Shown one piece after another: positions 24,012 to 33,730 of a stretch of DNA of 64,000 bases; position 1 is the stretch's first letter; each line of letters opens with the position of its first letter. The position numbers and the translations under genes were made by a program. The notes beneath the pieces are model-generated. The model made no database searches and was not told the DNA's origin. It saw nothing but the letters and a program-made list of their open reading frames with translations. This stretch comes from Haloterrigena sp. KLK7 (lineage in GTDB: Archaea; Halobacteriota; Halobacteria; Halobacteriales; Natrialbaceae): contig NZ_CP149789.1 in the NCBI RefSeq assembly GCF_037914945.1, positions 1 to 64,000 of the forward strand. Direction: 5' to 3'.

Positions 24012-25349
24012 ATGCTTTCAGACACACAGGATCGACGAGCGGCTGGTATCGCTCGCGTTGCAGTTGTCCTCCTCTTGATCACGGCGATCGTCCCGATCGG
24101 GGTGGCCGCACAGATGGACCAGCCCGAGGACGAACTCGGAAACAGCACGTACAACAACGAGTCCTTTGGCAACCAGGCGTCTGGAAACGTGACGCTCGGA
24201 AACGAGACACTCGAGGTCGAGTCGGAGGACGAAGGTGGCGGTCTTCTCGGTGGGACATTCAATCCGTATTCGTGGCTGAATGGCGCCCTCGAGTGGATGA
24301 TGAACATGGGCGCCGGAGCCGTGACGGCTGGCCTCAACTTCGTAAACGCGATCATCGCGAACGTCCCGGCACCGGGAACACACGACGATCCGACCTCGTG
24401 GACGAACCCGCAAAACGGCTGGTGGCCAGGGATATGGGAGATGACGATGTGGACGACGAGCCTCGGCGTCGTTCTCGTCGGTGGCGCTGCGACGCTCGCG
24501 TTTCGGCACAACGATCCGTTGCGCCGACGCCAGAAGTTACGGACCGCGCTCATTGCGTTCGTGATGATCATCTTGACGTGGCAAGTGACCGGCTTTCTCT
24601 TGCACTTCGGAGGTCAGGCGTCGGCCGCGTTCGCTCCGGGCGGCGAGGAGTTACTCGGGACACCTGCTGGGATGGGAAAAATCCTGTCAGGCGGGATATT
24701 GGCGTTCATCTTGCTCTATGCCTACGCCGGCGTGATTGTCCTTGGGCTGTTCGCGATAATCGCGCAACACGTCTTGATCCATCTGTGTGTGGCCTTCTGG
24801 CCGGTTGCATGGGGCTGCAAGGCGTACGGCGAGGGGACGGTCGCAAGCCTCGGCAACTTCGTCGTCTGGCTGTTCGGGCTCCTAATCGGCGTCAATATCA
24901 CGCAGGCAATGTTCTTGCGGTTATTGTACTTACTCCCGTGGGATGCGGGAGTCTCGGGGCCGGTTATCGGACTGATTGCGACGACCGTTGGACTCGGATT
25001 CGTCGGCGTTTATCTCCCGTGGTCGGCGCTGCAGACAGCCGACCGAGCCGCCAACGTCGGCCTCGGAATGAGTTCCATGAGCCCGCGCAAGGGTAAGGAA
25101 CACGCGCAGAGTGCGAGCGAGCGCGTCGGTCACGTCAAAGAACGCGTCGAGAAGTGGCGCGGCTCGAATACGGACACCACGACCGGAACGCCACACTCAA
25201 GCGACTCTCCGGGTGTCTCATCGGCCTCGCGCCGGAGTATCGGCCAGGTAGGATCGATACAGTCGTCGGACAGCACGGGACGTTACTCGACCGATGGCAG
25301 CCGCACTCGAGAGCAGTTTGAGCGAGATCGAGACCGCGGCTTCCAGTAA
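24012..25349 (+). CDS. Polytopic membrane protein (VirB6/TrbL-like)
   Basis: 445 residues. A signal segment at about 12-34 (ARVAVVLLLITAIVPIGVAA) precedes an Asn-rich, probably external stretch. About seven membrane helices follow up to residue 350, including ILTWQVTGFLLHFGG and YAGVIVLGLFAIIAQHVLIH. The cytoplasmic tail is basic and then Ser/Thr-rich (KERVEKWRGSNTDTTTG). The layout fits a VirB6/TrbL channel protein. It starts 25 bases after the pilin-like gene. Confidence 0.7.
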   Translation: MLSDTQDRRAAGIARVAVVLLLITAIVPIGVAAQMDQPEDELGNSTYNNESFGNQASGNVTLGNETLEVESEDEGGGLLGGTFNPYSWLNGALEWMMNMGAGAVTAGLNFVNAIIANVPAPGTHDDPTSWTNPQNGWWPGIWEMTMWTTSLGVVLVGGAATLAFRHNDPLRRRQKLRTALIAFVMIILTWQVTGFLLHFGGQASAAFAPGGEELLGTPAGMGKILSGGILAFILLYAYAGVIVLGLFAIIAQHVLIHLCVAFWPVAWGCKAYGEGTVASLGNFVVWLFGLLIGVNITQAMFLRLLYLLPWDAGVSGPVIGLIATTVGLGFVGVYLPWSALQTADRAANVGLGMSSMSPRKGKEHAQSASERVGHVKERVEKWRGSNTDTTTGTPHSSDSPGVSSASRRSIGQVGSIQSSDSTGRYSTDGSRTREQFERDRDRGFQ

Positions 25350-25384
25350 TTCGCTCTTTTTCGGCTTCGTTCTGCACTACGAAT

Positions 25385-25426
25385 CCCAACAAATATTATT
25401 ATTCATACTGTAGTATAATACATACT
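25385..25426 (+). promoter_or_regulatory. Palindrome before the VirB4-like gene
   Basis: AT-rich AAATATTATTATTC is followed by the perfect inverted repeat ATACT-GT-AGTAT (25405-25416), ten bases before the ATG. This suggests an internal promoter with an operator. Confidence 0.45.
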
Positions 25427-28384
25427 ATGGATGGTAGTGATGAAATAGACCCGTCTCAGATCACGCTCCCGTACGTGGAATCCGGAATGAAAATCGGCGA
25501 CTACCGAGCTCGAGACCTCTGGTACGGCACACCGGGATTCGTCGCTCTCGGCGGGGCGATCGGCGCGCTGACCGTGGGAGCGGACGACCTCATCATTCCG
25601 CTCACGGCAATCGGGCTGCCGGCGGCGGCAATCGGCCCGGTATTTGCGAGTCGGGCTGACGACACCACGACTGGACTCGACAAAATGCGCTCCCCCGTTC
25701 GCTACTTCCGGCAGAAACGACAGCATCCGATCCCCCAAGAGGACGCCGCTGACGACCTCGTGCATGGCGTCCGGAAGATTCGCCGTGACGGCGCGGCGGT
25801 CATGACTGATGGGCGGATGGTTGGCTTGCTTCGGATCGAGCCACGGAATACGGACACCGAGACACGCGACGAGCTACAGGCAGTCCTCTCGTCACTCTCG
25901 ACCCGGATCGACGAGACACTCGAGCACGGCTTTCGATACTATTCGACGACGACCGAGTTCGATCCCTCGGAAGTGGTCGGCAAGTACCGTGAGGCCGCGT
26001 TCTCGGAGCACCTCGCCGGCGACGACTGGGCTGGTGCTCGCGAACTTTTGCACGACGTCGCCGACTGGTATGAGGGAAGCGAGGCACCACGCTGGGACGC
26101 GAAGCAGTGGCGTCATTACGTCGTTGTCGAGGTCGACAGTGAGGATGTCGACACAACCGGCCTCGATATGTCCGCATCTGTTCTCGACGGGATTAAGGAA
26201 GTCTTCGGCTCCGGCTCTGATGCCGGTGTCGACGACGAGGAGTGGTATAGTCGGATGTCTGCTGCCCTCGAGAAGCGTCTCGAGCGTGTTGCGACAGTCT
26301 TCGGCGCTGTGACCGGCGTCGAGGTCGAACGCGTTGGTCCGGCCGAAAACGCACTCCTCCACAGCCGCTATTGGTCTGGCGTCGATCACAACTTCGATGA
26401 CGTGACCGAGATTCGAGAGGGACGGCTCGAGGAGATCCTCTCGGCGCCAAGCTATGACATCGACTCTGATCACATCCGCGTCGGCGATCAATACTGCAGA
26501 ACCTACTGGATAGCCGAGTGGCCGGTCGAACCCGATCCTGGATTCTTGCAGGGTCTTGTGACGATGAGCGGCGTCGACGTCGACGTGGCGCTCCACGCCC
26601 AAGCACGGGACAAAGAGGATACCGAGTACGAACTCGAGCACGCGATTGCCGAGATCGACGCCGATATCGAGGAGCGAGAGGAGGCGACCGATATCTCGGC
26701 GATGACGGTCGGTGACGACATGGAGGCGTACGTACAGGCGTACAAGCTCCTCCATAACACGTCCGTTCGTCCGTGGGACCTCAACGGCTACATCACTGTT
26801 CGCGCCGGGACGAGAGCCGCACTCGAGCGGGCAGAGAAGACGATTGAGAACGGCGCGACCTCGGACGATCTCAACTTCGACGTCGAGAAGCGCCGGGCGC
26901 TCGAGGATCAGTGTGAGGACATCCGCGACGTCGCCGAGTCAACGCCCGCGAGCCTCACGCTACTCTCGCCCGATACGCGACAGCGCGACCTCTACGTCTC
27001 CGGGAGTCCGACCGCGCCTGACGTATACGATGACGTCAGCCATCGCGACCGTTATACGATGGTCTTGGGCGGCGTCCTTGGCGCTGCATTCCCGGGACTC
27101 TCGGCCGAGATTCGTCACGAGAACGGCGTCGAGTGGGGCCGTAAACTGCAGGATGGAAGCGAGGTCTCGGCGGATCCGGCCGGCGTTGGTGGCCCCGCAC
27201 ACGCGCTGTTTATTGGCGACTCCGGCTCCGGGAAGTCGTTCTCCACCTTACAGAAAATCGTCCGCTGGTATCTCGCTGAGGACGATCGAACGGTCGTGCT
27301 GTGCGATACCTTCGGTGACTTCGCTGGGATCGTCGAACTACTGAACGGGACGCACGTCGTTCTCGGCGGCAAGGACTCCATCAATCCGCTGAATATCTCC
27401 GAGACGCCCGAGCGCGTTCGTCAGACCGGGATCGACCCATTCGGGATGAAGATCGACGGTGTCAACGCATTCATCTCGGGTGTACTCCGCGAGCAGGGTG
27501 TCGACGCCGGCGAGTACACGACACTGATCAAGGAGACGGCATACGAGACCTACCGGAAGGCAGGGATCAAGCCGGACGACTACTCGACGCACGGCCTCGA
27601 GAGCCCGACGATGGCTGACTACATCGACACACTTCGCGAGATTGCGAACAATCCCGAAGGCCCTGCGCTCTCCGAGTCGACAATGGAGGTCACCGAGATC
27701 GAGAGCAACGCGGCGACGCTACTCCGCAAGCTCTCTGGCTTCCAGGAAGGTCGTGAGTACTCCGAACTCGCCGGGACGGGCAGTGCCGAGATCACGCCCG
27801 GCGGCGTCTCCTACCTGGATCTGCAACAGATGGAGAACGAGGGCGCGGTCGGCAAGTCCGTCATGCTGCAGCTGATGCTCGACAGAGTCTATGAGGCTGT
27901 CCAGAACGCACCCGGAGAGACGCTGTTCCTGATCGACGAGGCCCATTACCTGCTCGAGTCTGAGGAGACTGTCGAGTGGCTGCAGCGGGCGGCCCGTCAC
28001 TGGAGACACTACGAGGCTGGCGTCTGGTTCGCCAGTCAGTCACCCGCGGAGTTCGTCTCCAGTGAGGACGAGGACGACCACAAAGACACGATCCGCAAGC
28101 AGGCAACGACGATCCAGTTCACACAGACGGACCTCGATCCCGAGACCGCCGAACTCTTCGATTTCAATGACCAGCAGTATGAGTTCATCAAGAAGCGGGC
28201 CACTCGAGGCGACTCGGGACAGGGGTACTCTGAGGCCTTGATCAACTTCAATGCGATTGAGGGGTGGTTCCGGACTCGAATTCGGGCATCAGACTTCGAG
28301 ACGGCCGTATTGACGTATGAGCCCGAGAGCGACGTGAGCCTGGAGGAGCACATTCGCGCTGAGTATGGGGAGGTGACGGCGTAA
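25427..28384 (+). CDS. VirB4-like type IV secretion ATPase with N-terminal membrane hairpin
   Basis: 985 residues. Two hydrophobic segments at about 37-52 and 55-73 with a preceding DYRARDLWYG resemble a fused VirB3-like unit. The C-terminal half is a P-loop ATPase: Walker A GDSGSGKS at 597-604 and Walker B LFLIDEAHYLL with D837-E838. Sensor-like FASQSP follows. It should energise assembly or substrate transfer at the membrane. The stop TAA overlaps the next ATG by one base, so the three large genes form one transcription unit. Confidence 0.88.
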   Translation: MDGSDEIDPSQITLPYVESGMKIGDYRARDLWYGTPGFVALGGAIGALTVGADDLIIPLTAIGLPAAAIGPVFASRADDTTTGLDKMRSPVRYFRQKRQHPIPQEDAADDLVHGVRKIRRDGAAVMTDGRMVGLLRIEPRNTDTETRDELQAVLSSLSTRIDETLEHGFRYYSTTTEFDPSEVVGKYREAAFSEHLAGDDWAGARELLHDVADWYEGSEAPRWDAKQWRHYVVVEVDSEDVDTTGLDMSASVLDGIKEVFGSGSDAGVDDEEWYSRMSAALEKRLERVATVFGAVTGVEVERVGPAENALLHSRYWSGVDHNFDDVTEIREGRLEEILSAPSYDIDSDHIRVGDQYCRTYWIAEWPVEPDPGFLQGLVTMSGVDVDVALHAQARDKEDTEYELEHAIAEIDADIEEREEATDISAMTVGDDMEAYVQAYKLLHNTSVRPWDLNGYITVRAGTRAALERAEKTIENGATSDDLNFDVEKRRALEDQCEDIRDVAESTPASLTLLSPDTRQRDLYVSGSPTAPDVYDDVSHRDRYTMVLGGVLGAAFPGLSAEIRHENGVEWGRKLQDGSEVSADPAGVGGPAHALFIGDSGSGKSFSTLQKIVRWYLAEDDRTVVLCDTFGDFAGIVELLNGTHVVLGGKDSINPLNISETPERVRQTGIDPFGMKIDGVNAFISGVLREQGVDAGEYTTLIKETAYETYRKAGIKPDDYSTHGLESPTMADYIDTLREIANNPEGPALSESTMEVTEIESNAATLLRKLSGFQEGREYSELAGTGSAEITPGGVSYLDLQQMENEGAVGKSVMLQLMLDRVYEAVQNAPGETLFLIDEAHYLLESEETVEWLQRAARHWRHYEAGVWFASQSPAEFVSSEDEDDHKDTIRKQATTIQFTQTDLDPETAELFDFNDQQYEFIKKRATRGDSGQGYSEALINFNAIEGWFRTRIRASDFETAVLTYEPESDVSLEEHIRAEYGEVTA

Positions 28385-29442
28385 TGTCACTTCTTTCTCG
28401 GCTGTTCGGTGACAATGCCTCAGATCCGAATCCATCGAACTACGCCTCGACACGGCTCACGAGTTCGCACACACAGACCGCAGACGAGACACCTGGTGTC
28501 CTCCTGCAGATCCAACCACATGCCGAGAACCAGGGTATGGTCGACGCTGCAGGCCTGCTCCAGTCGGTCCACGACGTAACGACCAACTTCCGTGGCAAGA
28601 ACACGAGCGACTCGCACACGTACGAACTCTGGTTCGACGGCGAGCGCATTCGGTTCTTCATGCATGCCGCGAACGAGGCCGCGGCCGACAAGTTCCGCCG
28701 GCGCGTCGGCAACAACTACGCCAACAGCGCCGTTTTCGAGGCCGGCGGCGAGGGCTTCCCGCCGCTCGAGGCAGGTGAGTACGTCGCCGGTGCTCGCCTG
28801 AGCCTTGCGCGACACTACTACTATCCGATTCATCACTTCCGCGACGGCGAGGGGTTCGAGCGCGACCCCTACGGCGAGATCACCAGCGAGATGCTCTCGA
28901 CCGAGGAGACGGCCGTCGTCGTCCAGGTCGCATTCCGCCCGGAGCCGGCGAATTGGACCGACGGCGGATGGCACGGCGAATCCGTCGATGATGTCGCCGA
29001 GGGCCTTCGCGACGGTCACGTGAAGGGCTGGATCAATCCCCGCGTTCGGGACGCATCCTCGAAAGAGAAACAGTCGGCGAAGATTGTCGAGCAACAGCGC
29101 GGGCAACAGGCCTTTAGCACGAATATCCGCGTTCTCGCGGCCTCTCCAAACCAGACCGAGGCCGAAGCTCGCGCTCGAGGGGTGGCGGGGATGTTCGTGA
29201 AGTACTACAACGCGACGACGGAGCAAGGATTCGTCGCCGAGTCGGTCTCTGATGCCCGGACGCTGATCAACGACGTCCACTCGAGGGCATGGTCCGATCG
29301 GGAGATGATCTTGACCGTCGACGAACTCGCCAGCGCTGCACACATCCCGAACGAGGAGATCGAGACGCCACGGATCGACTGGAAACATACGCAAGAGGGC
29401 TCGCGTGTTCCTGCGGACTCGAACAAGAGTGAGACTCGATGA
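28384..29442 (+). CDS. Accessory protein between VirB4- and VirD4-like ATPases
   Basis: 352 residues, soluble. Conserved-looking segments: TPGVLLQIQPHAENQGMVDA, SHTYELWFDGERIRFFMHA, LARHYYYPIHHFRD and TNIRVLAASPNQTEAEARAR. The mixed alpha/beta pattern resembles the domain that precedes VirD4-type ATPases in other archaeal loci (I recall it as DUF8128, not certain). It overlaps both neighbours (1 and 4 bases), so it is probably an obligate partner, perhaps the missing N-terminal domain of the coupling protein. Confidence 0.65.
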   Translation: MSLLSRLFGDNASDPNPSNYASTRLTSSHTQTADETPGVLLQIQPHAENQGMVDAAGLLQSVHDVTTNFRGKNTSDSHTYELWFDGERIRFFMHAANEAAADKFRRRVGNNYANSAVFEAGGEGFPPLEAGEYVAGARLSLARHYYYPIHHFRDGEGFERDPYGEITSEMLSTEETAVVVQVAFRPEPANWTDGGWHGESVDDVAEGLRDGHVKGWINPRVRDASSKEKQSAKIVEQQRGQQAFSTNIRVLAASPNQTEAEARARGVAGMFVKYYNATTEQGFVAESVSDARTLINDVHSRAWSDREMILTVDELASAAHIPNEEIETPRIDWKHTQEGSRVPADSNKSETR

Positions 29443-32207
29443 AGCTGTTTGGATCAAGCTCTACTGACGACAGCGACGAGAACGAGGACATCCAGGACGA
29501 CGAGACGACCGTCACGGGGGAGACGTACGATATCACGCCGACTGGTGTGGAACGTATCGGCGGCGTCGAGGCCATCACAGAGACCGAAGCGGAAGGCGTC
29601 GTCGCCGGCCCTGCTGTCCGTCGGATTCTCGAGGAGGGCCACAGCAATCCAGAGAAGGACTTGTGGGTCGGATACACCGAAGATCCGCAAGAAGGGTTCC
29701 GCGAGGCCGGAATTCCGTTCGGGTCACTTGCCCAACACCTCTGGGTAGCTGGCGTCTCTGGCGCCGGCAAAACGACGGAACTACTCAACTGGATGATCCA
29801 GTTGGCGTACTCTGGACACGGGTTCGCGTACTTCGATCCCAAGGGCAAGGACTCACGGGAACTACTCCGGAAACTCCCAGAACATCGGCTCGATGACGTG
29901 GTTTGGATTGAGCCGGGGACCGAGAAAGACCAGGAGATCGGTCTGAACCTGCTTGATGTCCCAGATACAGACAGTGAAGTTGAACTCGAGACGGGAATTG
30001 AAAGCCGACTCGAGAACCTGAAAGCCGCGTTAGCCGCGAAAGGCGAACTCCACGCGACGATGGAGTCAGTGACCGAATCGATGGCTCGAGCCATGATGAA
30101 GGCGAACGCCGACCCGGAGCGGCCCAACTACGGCGTCATTGACTTCTATTTCATCCTCTTGAACCAGGAGCGACGGGAGACGTTCGCTGAGGAGTGTCCC
30201 GATCCATACGTCGGCGAGTTCCTCGAGCAAGTCGCCGAAATGGACGAGGAACAACTCCGTCCGCTCATGAAGCGCGTGAAAGCGTGGGTTGAGAACGGCG
30301 TCGTGCGTCGGATCATTGCCCGGCGAGAGTCAACGATCGACTGGCGTGCCCTCATCGACGAGGACCGGATTGTCGTCCTTCGCACGCCTGTCGACAGTAC
30401 AGACGTGAAACGACTGACGACACTCGCCGCGATGCGTGGGATTTGGTCAGCAGTGCAAAACCGGTCGTACGAGACGATGGACCCGGATCCCTACTTCATA
30501 TTTGCCGACGAGTTCGACGACATCGCCAGTGAGCAGCTTGATATCAAATCGATGCTCGCGAGAGCGCGATCGATGAACCTGAGCGTCACTGCTGCCGTCC
30601 AATACCCGTCACAACTCGACGAGAGCGTGTTGAAGCCGTTCAAGAATAACGCTGACAATCTGGTCACATTCAAGGCGAACGACGCCGATGACGCGAGAAT
30701 CTTGACAGACCGGTTCAAGGGGTACAATCCAGAAGACCTCATACAAACAGAGCAGTACAAGGTGTGGACTCGACTCCCAACCGGCGGCGGCGAGTACTCA
30801 AGGCCGCTGAAACTCTCGGCGTTCGCGCCCTACCCGCCGCTCCGGGACAAAGACGCCGTCGACGAGATTATCTCCGACAGTCTCGAGCGGTACGGCGAGC
30901 AGCCACTCACTGACGAACAGATTCAGCGCGAGCTGCCGTTTGGTGGACTCGCCGAGTCGGGGGTCGATCTCCTTACCGACGAGAGCACGCAAGGAGACGT
31001 CTGCAAGGCCGTCCATGACGAAGCACTCCGGTCGGACCGGGATGACCTCTCGATCCCACTCGAGGAGTGCGAGGACGCGATTCGGGCCGTGCTCCCGGCA
31101 CATGACGAGACTCGGACAGACAGCCGAGAACGTCTCTGGCGGAACGTTCTGCAGCCGATCCCCGAGTCGATGCTCTCAGAGACCGAGCGAGACGGTGCGC
31201 TGTGGCTGTCCGTCGGCAACGAGACTGTATCGGCCATCCAGGACGTAGGCGACGACGAGAGTTCCGGTGGCGCACTGCACGCGCTCGTTCTGCAGGACGC
31301 GTACCCCGCGTTCAACGAGCTCGGTGCCGACGTGGCAATCGCCCAGCAAGGCGAGGGCACCAAGAGACTTCCAGATGGGACGCTTGATCCGATGCCGCTG
31401 CTCGAGGTCGACAGTGACGCTGATCCAGTGGCGATCGCCGAAGCGCTCGAGGAGTTCCGCGAAGAGTATCCGACGGTCGACGCTCTCACTGGTGGCCGAG
31501 AGGCCGTTCTCGAGGCCGAGAAGAGCACGGGATCGACGAAACAGGGACAGACCGTCCGCAACCTTGCGAGTGCGTTCAGCGAGGGCAAGACGTGTCTATT
31601 CGTCTGCCGAGAGGATGTCGCCGAGAACGTCTGGAAAACGCTGGCCGAGGAGCCACGAGGCGCTCGAGAGCAACACTCCGTTTCCGGAGAAACTCGGTTC
31701 TACAACCTTCGACCCCTGAGTATTGACGGGGAAAGAGTGTATCGTCCCGGCGCTCGCGAAGACGTCTGGGTCCGCGACGAAACCACCGACGAGATCATCC
31801 TCCGAGACGGCGCCGGCGAAGTGCACGCTCGGTTCCCCGACGCCAAAAGTGTCTTTACCGACGTCGATCGCTATCCTGCCGTCGGCGATCAGGCTGGCGA
31901 CGACATGCGGATGATCAAGACACCGATCATCCCCGAGTTCGAGTTCGATGGCGAGATCCCGGAGCCCGGCAAGGACTGGTACATCGTCGTGGTGCCGACG
32001 CCCGACGAGGACGAAACGCTGTCCGCTGACGACCTCAAGGTCTACGTTGACGGGATGACCGTCCCGCTCTCGAGTCTCGGTCGTGACGATCGTGACGGCC
32101 AGGATGACAGCGACGACACCGCCGACGAGTTCCAGGACGACACGGACGACGGGGAACAGTCGGTGGATCAGAATGGCGGCGAGAGCGGCTTACTAGAGCG
32201 ATTCTAA
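29439..32207 (+). CDS. VirD4/TraD-like coupling ATPase
   Basis: 922 residues. Walker A is GVSGAGKTT at 105-113, followed by FAYFDPKGKDSRELLRKLP, typical of VirD4/HerA ATPases. Walker B is YFIFADEFDD with D357-E358. A segment LTTLAAMRGIWSAV and a Q-loop-like AAVQYPSQ complete the core by about residue 460. The remaining 460 residues form an acidic extension of unknown fold with a disordered tail. There is no clear N-terminal membrane helix; the preceding gene may supply that contact. No relaxase is near. Confidence 0.88.
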   Translation: MKLFGSSSTDDSDENEDIQDDETTVTGETYDITPTGVERIGGVEAITETEAEGVVAGPAVRRILEEGHSNPEKDLWVGYTEDPQEGFREAGIPFGSLAQHLWVAGVSGAGKTTELLNWMIQLAYSGHGFAYFDPKGKDSRELLRKLPEHRLDDVVWIEPGTEKDQEIGLNLLDVPDTDSEVELETGIESRLENLKAALAAKGELHATMESVTESMARAMMKANADPERPNYGVIDFYFILLNQERRETFAEECPDPYVGEFLEQVAEMDEEQLRPLMKRVKAWVENGVVRRIIARRESTIDWRALIDEDRIVVLRTPVDSTDVKRLTTLAAMRGIWSAVQNRSYETMDPDPYFIFADEFDDIASEQLDIKSMLARARSMNLSVTAAVQYPSQLDESVLKPFKNNADNLVTFKANDADDARILTDRFKGYNPEDLIQTEQYKVWTRLPTGGGEYSRPLKLSAFAPYPPLRDKDAVDEIISDSLERYGEQPLTDEQIQRELPFGGLAESGVDLLTDESTQGDVCKAVHDEALRSDRDDLSIPLEECEDAIRAVLPAHDETRTDSRERLWRNVLQPIPESMLSETERDGALWLSVGNETVSAIQDVGDDESSGGALHALVLQDAYPAFNELGADVAIAQQGEGTKRLPDGTLDPMPLLEVDSDADPVAIAEALEEFREEYPTVDALTGGREAVLEAEKSTGSTKQGQTVRNLASAFSEGKTCLFVCREDVAENVWKTLAEEPRGAREQHSVSGETRFYNLRPLSIDGERVYRPGAREDVWVRDETTDEIILRDGAGEVHARFPDAKSVFTDVDRYPAVGDQAGDDMRMIKTPIIPEFEFDGEIPEPGKDWYIVVVPTPDEDETLSADDLKVYVDGMTVPLSSLGRDDRDGQDDSDDTADEFQDDTDDGEQSVDQNGGESGLLERF

Positions 32208-32627
32208 GCGGTCATGATGATCTTCGACGATATCAGCCATACGATTAAACTCGGTCTTTATCGCCTCGAGGTCGGTCTCGAGTTCGTCGATTCGGTTGTT
32301 CAGTCCCTCGAAGGTCTGCGGTCGATCCTCGCGTCCTTCCTCAACGTCGATCCTCTCAAGGAGGTCAGCACCGGCGTCTGTCAGAGACCACACAATCGCA
32401 TCATCTCCTCCGCCAACGTTCTGGCGACCGACGTCCTCCAAGAGAGACCACTCCTCAAGCTTTCCGAAGTGCCAGCCAAAGCTACCCTCAGGGACGTCGG
32501 TCCGCTGGCGGATCTCTGCTGCGTTAGCTTCTCCGCCGAGGCCACGGACCGTCTCGAGGATCGATCGGCGGTGATCGCCAAGCTGATCGAACGACACGGA
32601 CTCCTCGCTTTCTTGAGAGTCGGCCAT
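32193..32627 (-). CDS. Winged-helix regulator with C-terminal coiled coil
   Basis: Start chosen at 32627 (MADSQESEESVSFDQLGDH), 144 residues. Winged helix at 20-85: RRSILETVRGLGGEANAAEI, VPEGSFGWHFGKLEEW, DAIVWSLTDAGADLL. The last 40 residues are a heptad-like coiled coil (LNNRIDELETDLEAIKTEF). It converges on the VirD4-like gene with a 15-base 3' overlap and caps the secretion-like module, so it may regulate it. Confidence 0.72.
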   Translation of the reverse strand: MADSQESEESVSFDQLGDHRRSILETVRGLGGEANAAEIRQRTDVPEGSFGWHFGKLEEWSLLEDVGRQNVGGGDDAIVWSLTDAGADLLERIDVEEGREDRPQTFEGLNNRIDELETDLEAIKTEFNRMADIVEDHHDRLESL

Positions 32628-32999
32628 GGGAGTGATAACGGGCCATAGAGTGATAGAATTATCGCCTTTTATCCCTACAACCGAATACATAGAATGGGAA
32701 TCAACCGTCGGCGGGACATAGGCCGGGCGAAACAAGAAATCAGAATGTATCAGTCTCTCGAGCAACGCGACGAGAGCGCTACCTAAGCAGACAGAGTCCG
32801 ACACGAGTGGAACGAATCACGCCACGAGTTCAAAAGCGAGAGTGTCGGGACTGGTCAGTTATTCTACTTTGTCGTACTTCCGACGAGTGCAACAGCAGAG
32901 GTGGCACCCGAATAGATCGCAGTAGAGAGGGAGGACGAGATGACGCGAACAGGGGCACCCCAGCGGGCGCACAGAGCCGTCAGAAACTCGAGTGAGCAC
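32628..32999. other. Gene-free stretch
   Basis: About 370 bases. It holds the promoter of the minus-strand regulator near 32640-32680 (AT-rich). No other supported feature until the GACAGTC-rich repeat starts. Confidence 0.45.
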
Positions 33000-33400
33000 C
33001 AGGTATCCAGAGTAGGGAACAGCCAGCAGTGGGACAGTCCACTCGAGAGCGACGGCGAGGAAGACAGCTGGAATGAGACTGTGGGACAGTCAGGGCGTGC
33101 CGGACCCAGAGCAGAAAGACGCAGAGACGAAAGGGGAAGAGGGACAGTCCAGCAATGCGAGCAGCGGCCCGGAGAGCAGAGTGTATCGCCCAGCAGGACA
33201 GTCAGCACCGAGAGCGCCGACAGCGCCGCCATCCAGAACAGCGAGACACTGCGAACACGTGAACTCGAGCAGTGGGATTCCGGAGACCACGTAACGATAG
33301 CGACAGCGTGGCTGTAAGACAACCGAGGACAGTCGGCTCTGTTGAATCCCTTAACTGGAGACAGGTTTAACACCCTCAGCGATAAATACAGGGGGTTCAC
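33000..33400. repeat. Dispersed repeat, left-flank copy B with GGGACAGTC motifs
   Basis: GGGACAGTC or GGACAGTC recurs near 33025, 33082, 33140, 33194 and 33327, mostly 55-60 bases apart. From 33220 to 33400 the sequence is homologous to 4970-5172 and ends CACCCTCAGCGATAAATACAGG. A 125-codon plus frame is open across it, but its Arg/Ser/Gln-rich composition is unlike local genes and I reject it. Confidence 0.7.
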
Positions 33401-33432
33401 TTATCGGTGCAGGCAGTACATTGTTACTCTGT

Positions 33433-33720
33433 ATGCCCGAAGAAGTTCTGTTCAAATCAGAGAGCAGCCAGACTCGAGAAGAAATCGCATCGTATCTTCA
33501 CAGTGTTGCTGAGAAGCTTGAACAAGGTGATGCGGTCACACTAAAATCAGGTTCCGAATCCGTGACGATGGAACCGCCAGCCCGCCCGACGTTTGAGGTC
33601 AAAGCCGAACGCGAAGGACCGACGGACGGTCCCGGTGAATTGAGTATCGAGTTCGAACTCGAATGGGAGGAGAACGGCGGTGAGGGAGACGGCGAGAGCG
33701 GCCAGTTAGAAATTGAGTGA
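33433..33720 (+). CDS. Amphi-Trp domain protein
   Basis: Start chosen at ATG 33433 (MPEEVLFKSESSQTREEIAS), 95 residues. The sequence matches the haloarchaeal amphi-Trp family: ASYLHSVAEKLEQGDAVTLK, SGSESVTMEPPARPTFEV and GELSIEFELEWEE. The family consists of small acidic proteins of unknown function, probably ligand-binding. It sits between the same repeats that flank a different gene at 5-6.8 kb. Confidence 0.85.
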   Translation: MPEEVLFKSESSQTREEIASYLHSVAEKLEQGDAVTLKSGSESVTMEPPARPTFEVKAEREGPTDGPGELSIEFELEWEENGGEGDGESGQLEIE

Positions 33721-33730
33721 TCAGTTCGCA

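Noticed and set aside
32940-33317. 125-codon plus-strand frame in left-flank copy B
   Set aside because: Arg/Ser/Gln-rich, not conserved as a frame in copy A, and explained by repeated GGGACAGTC motifs.
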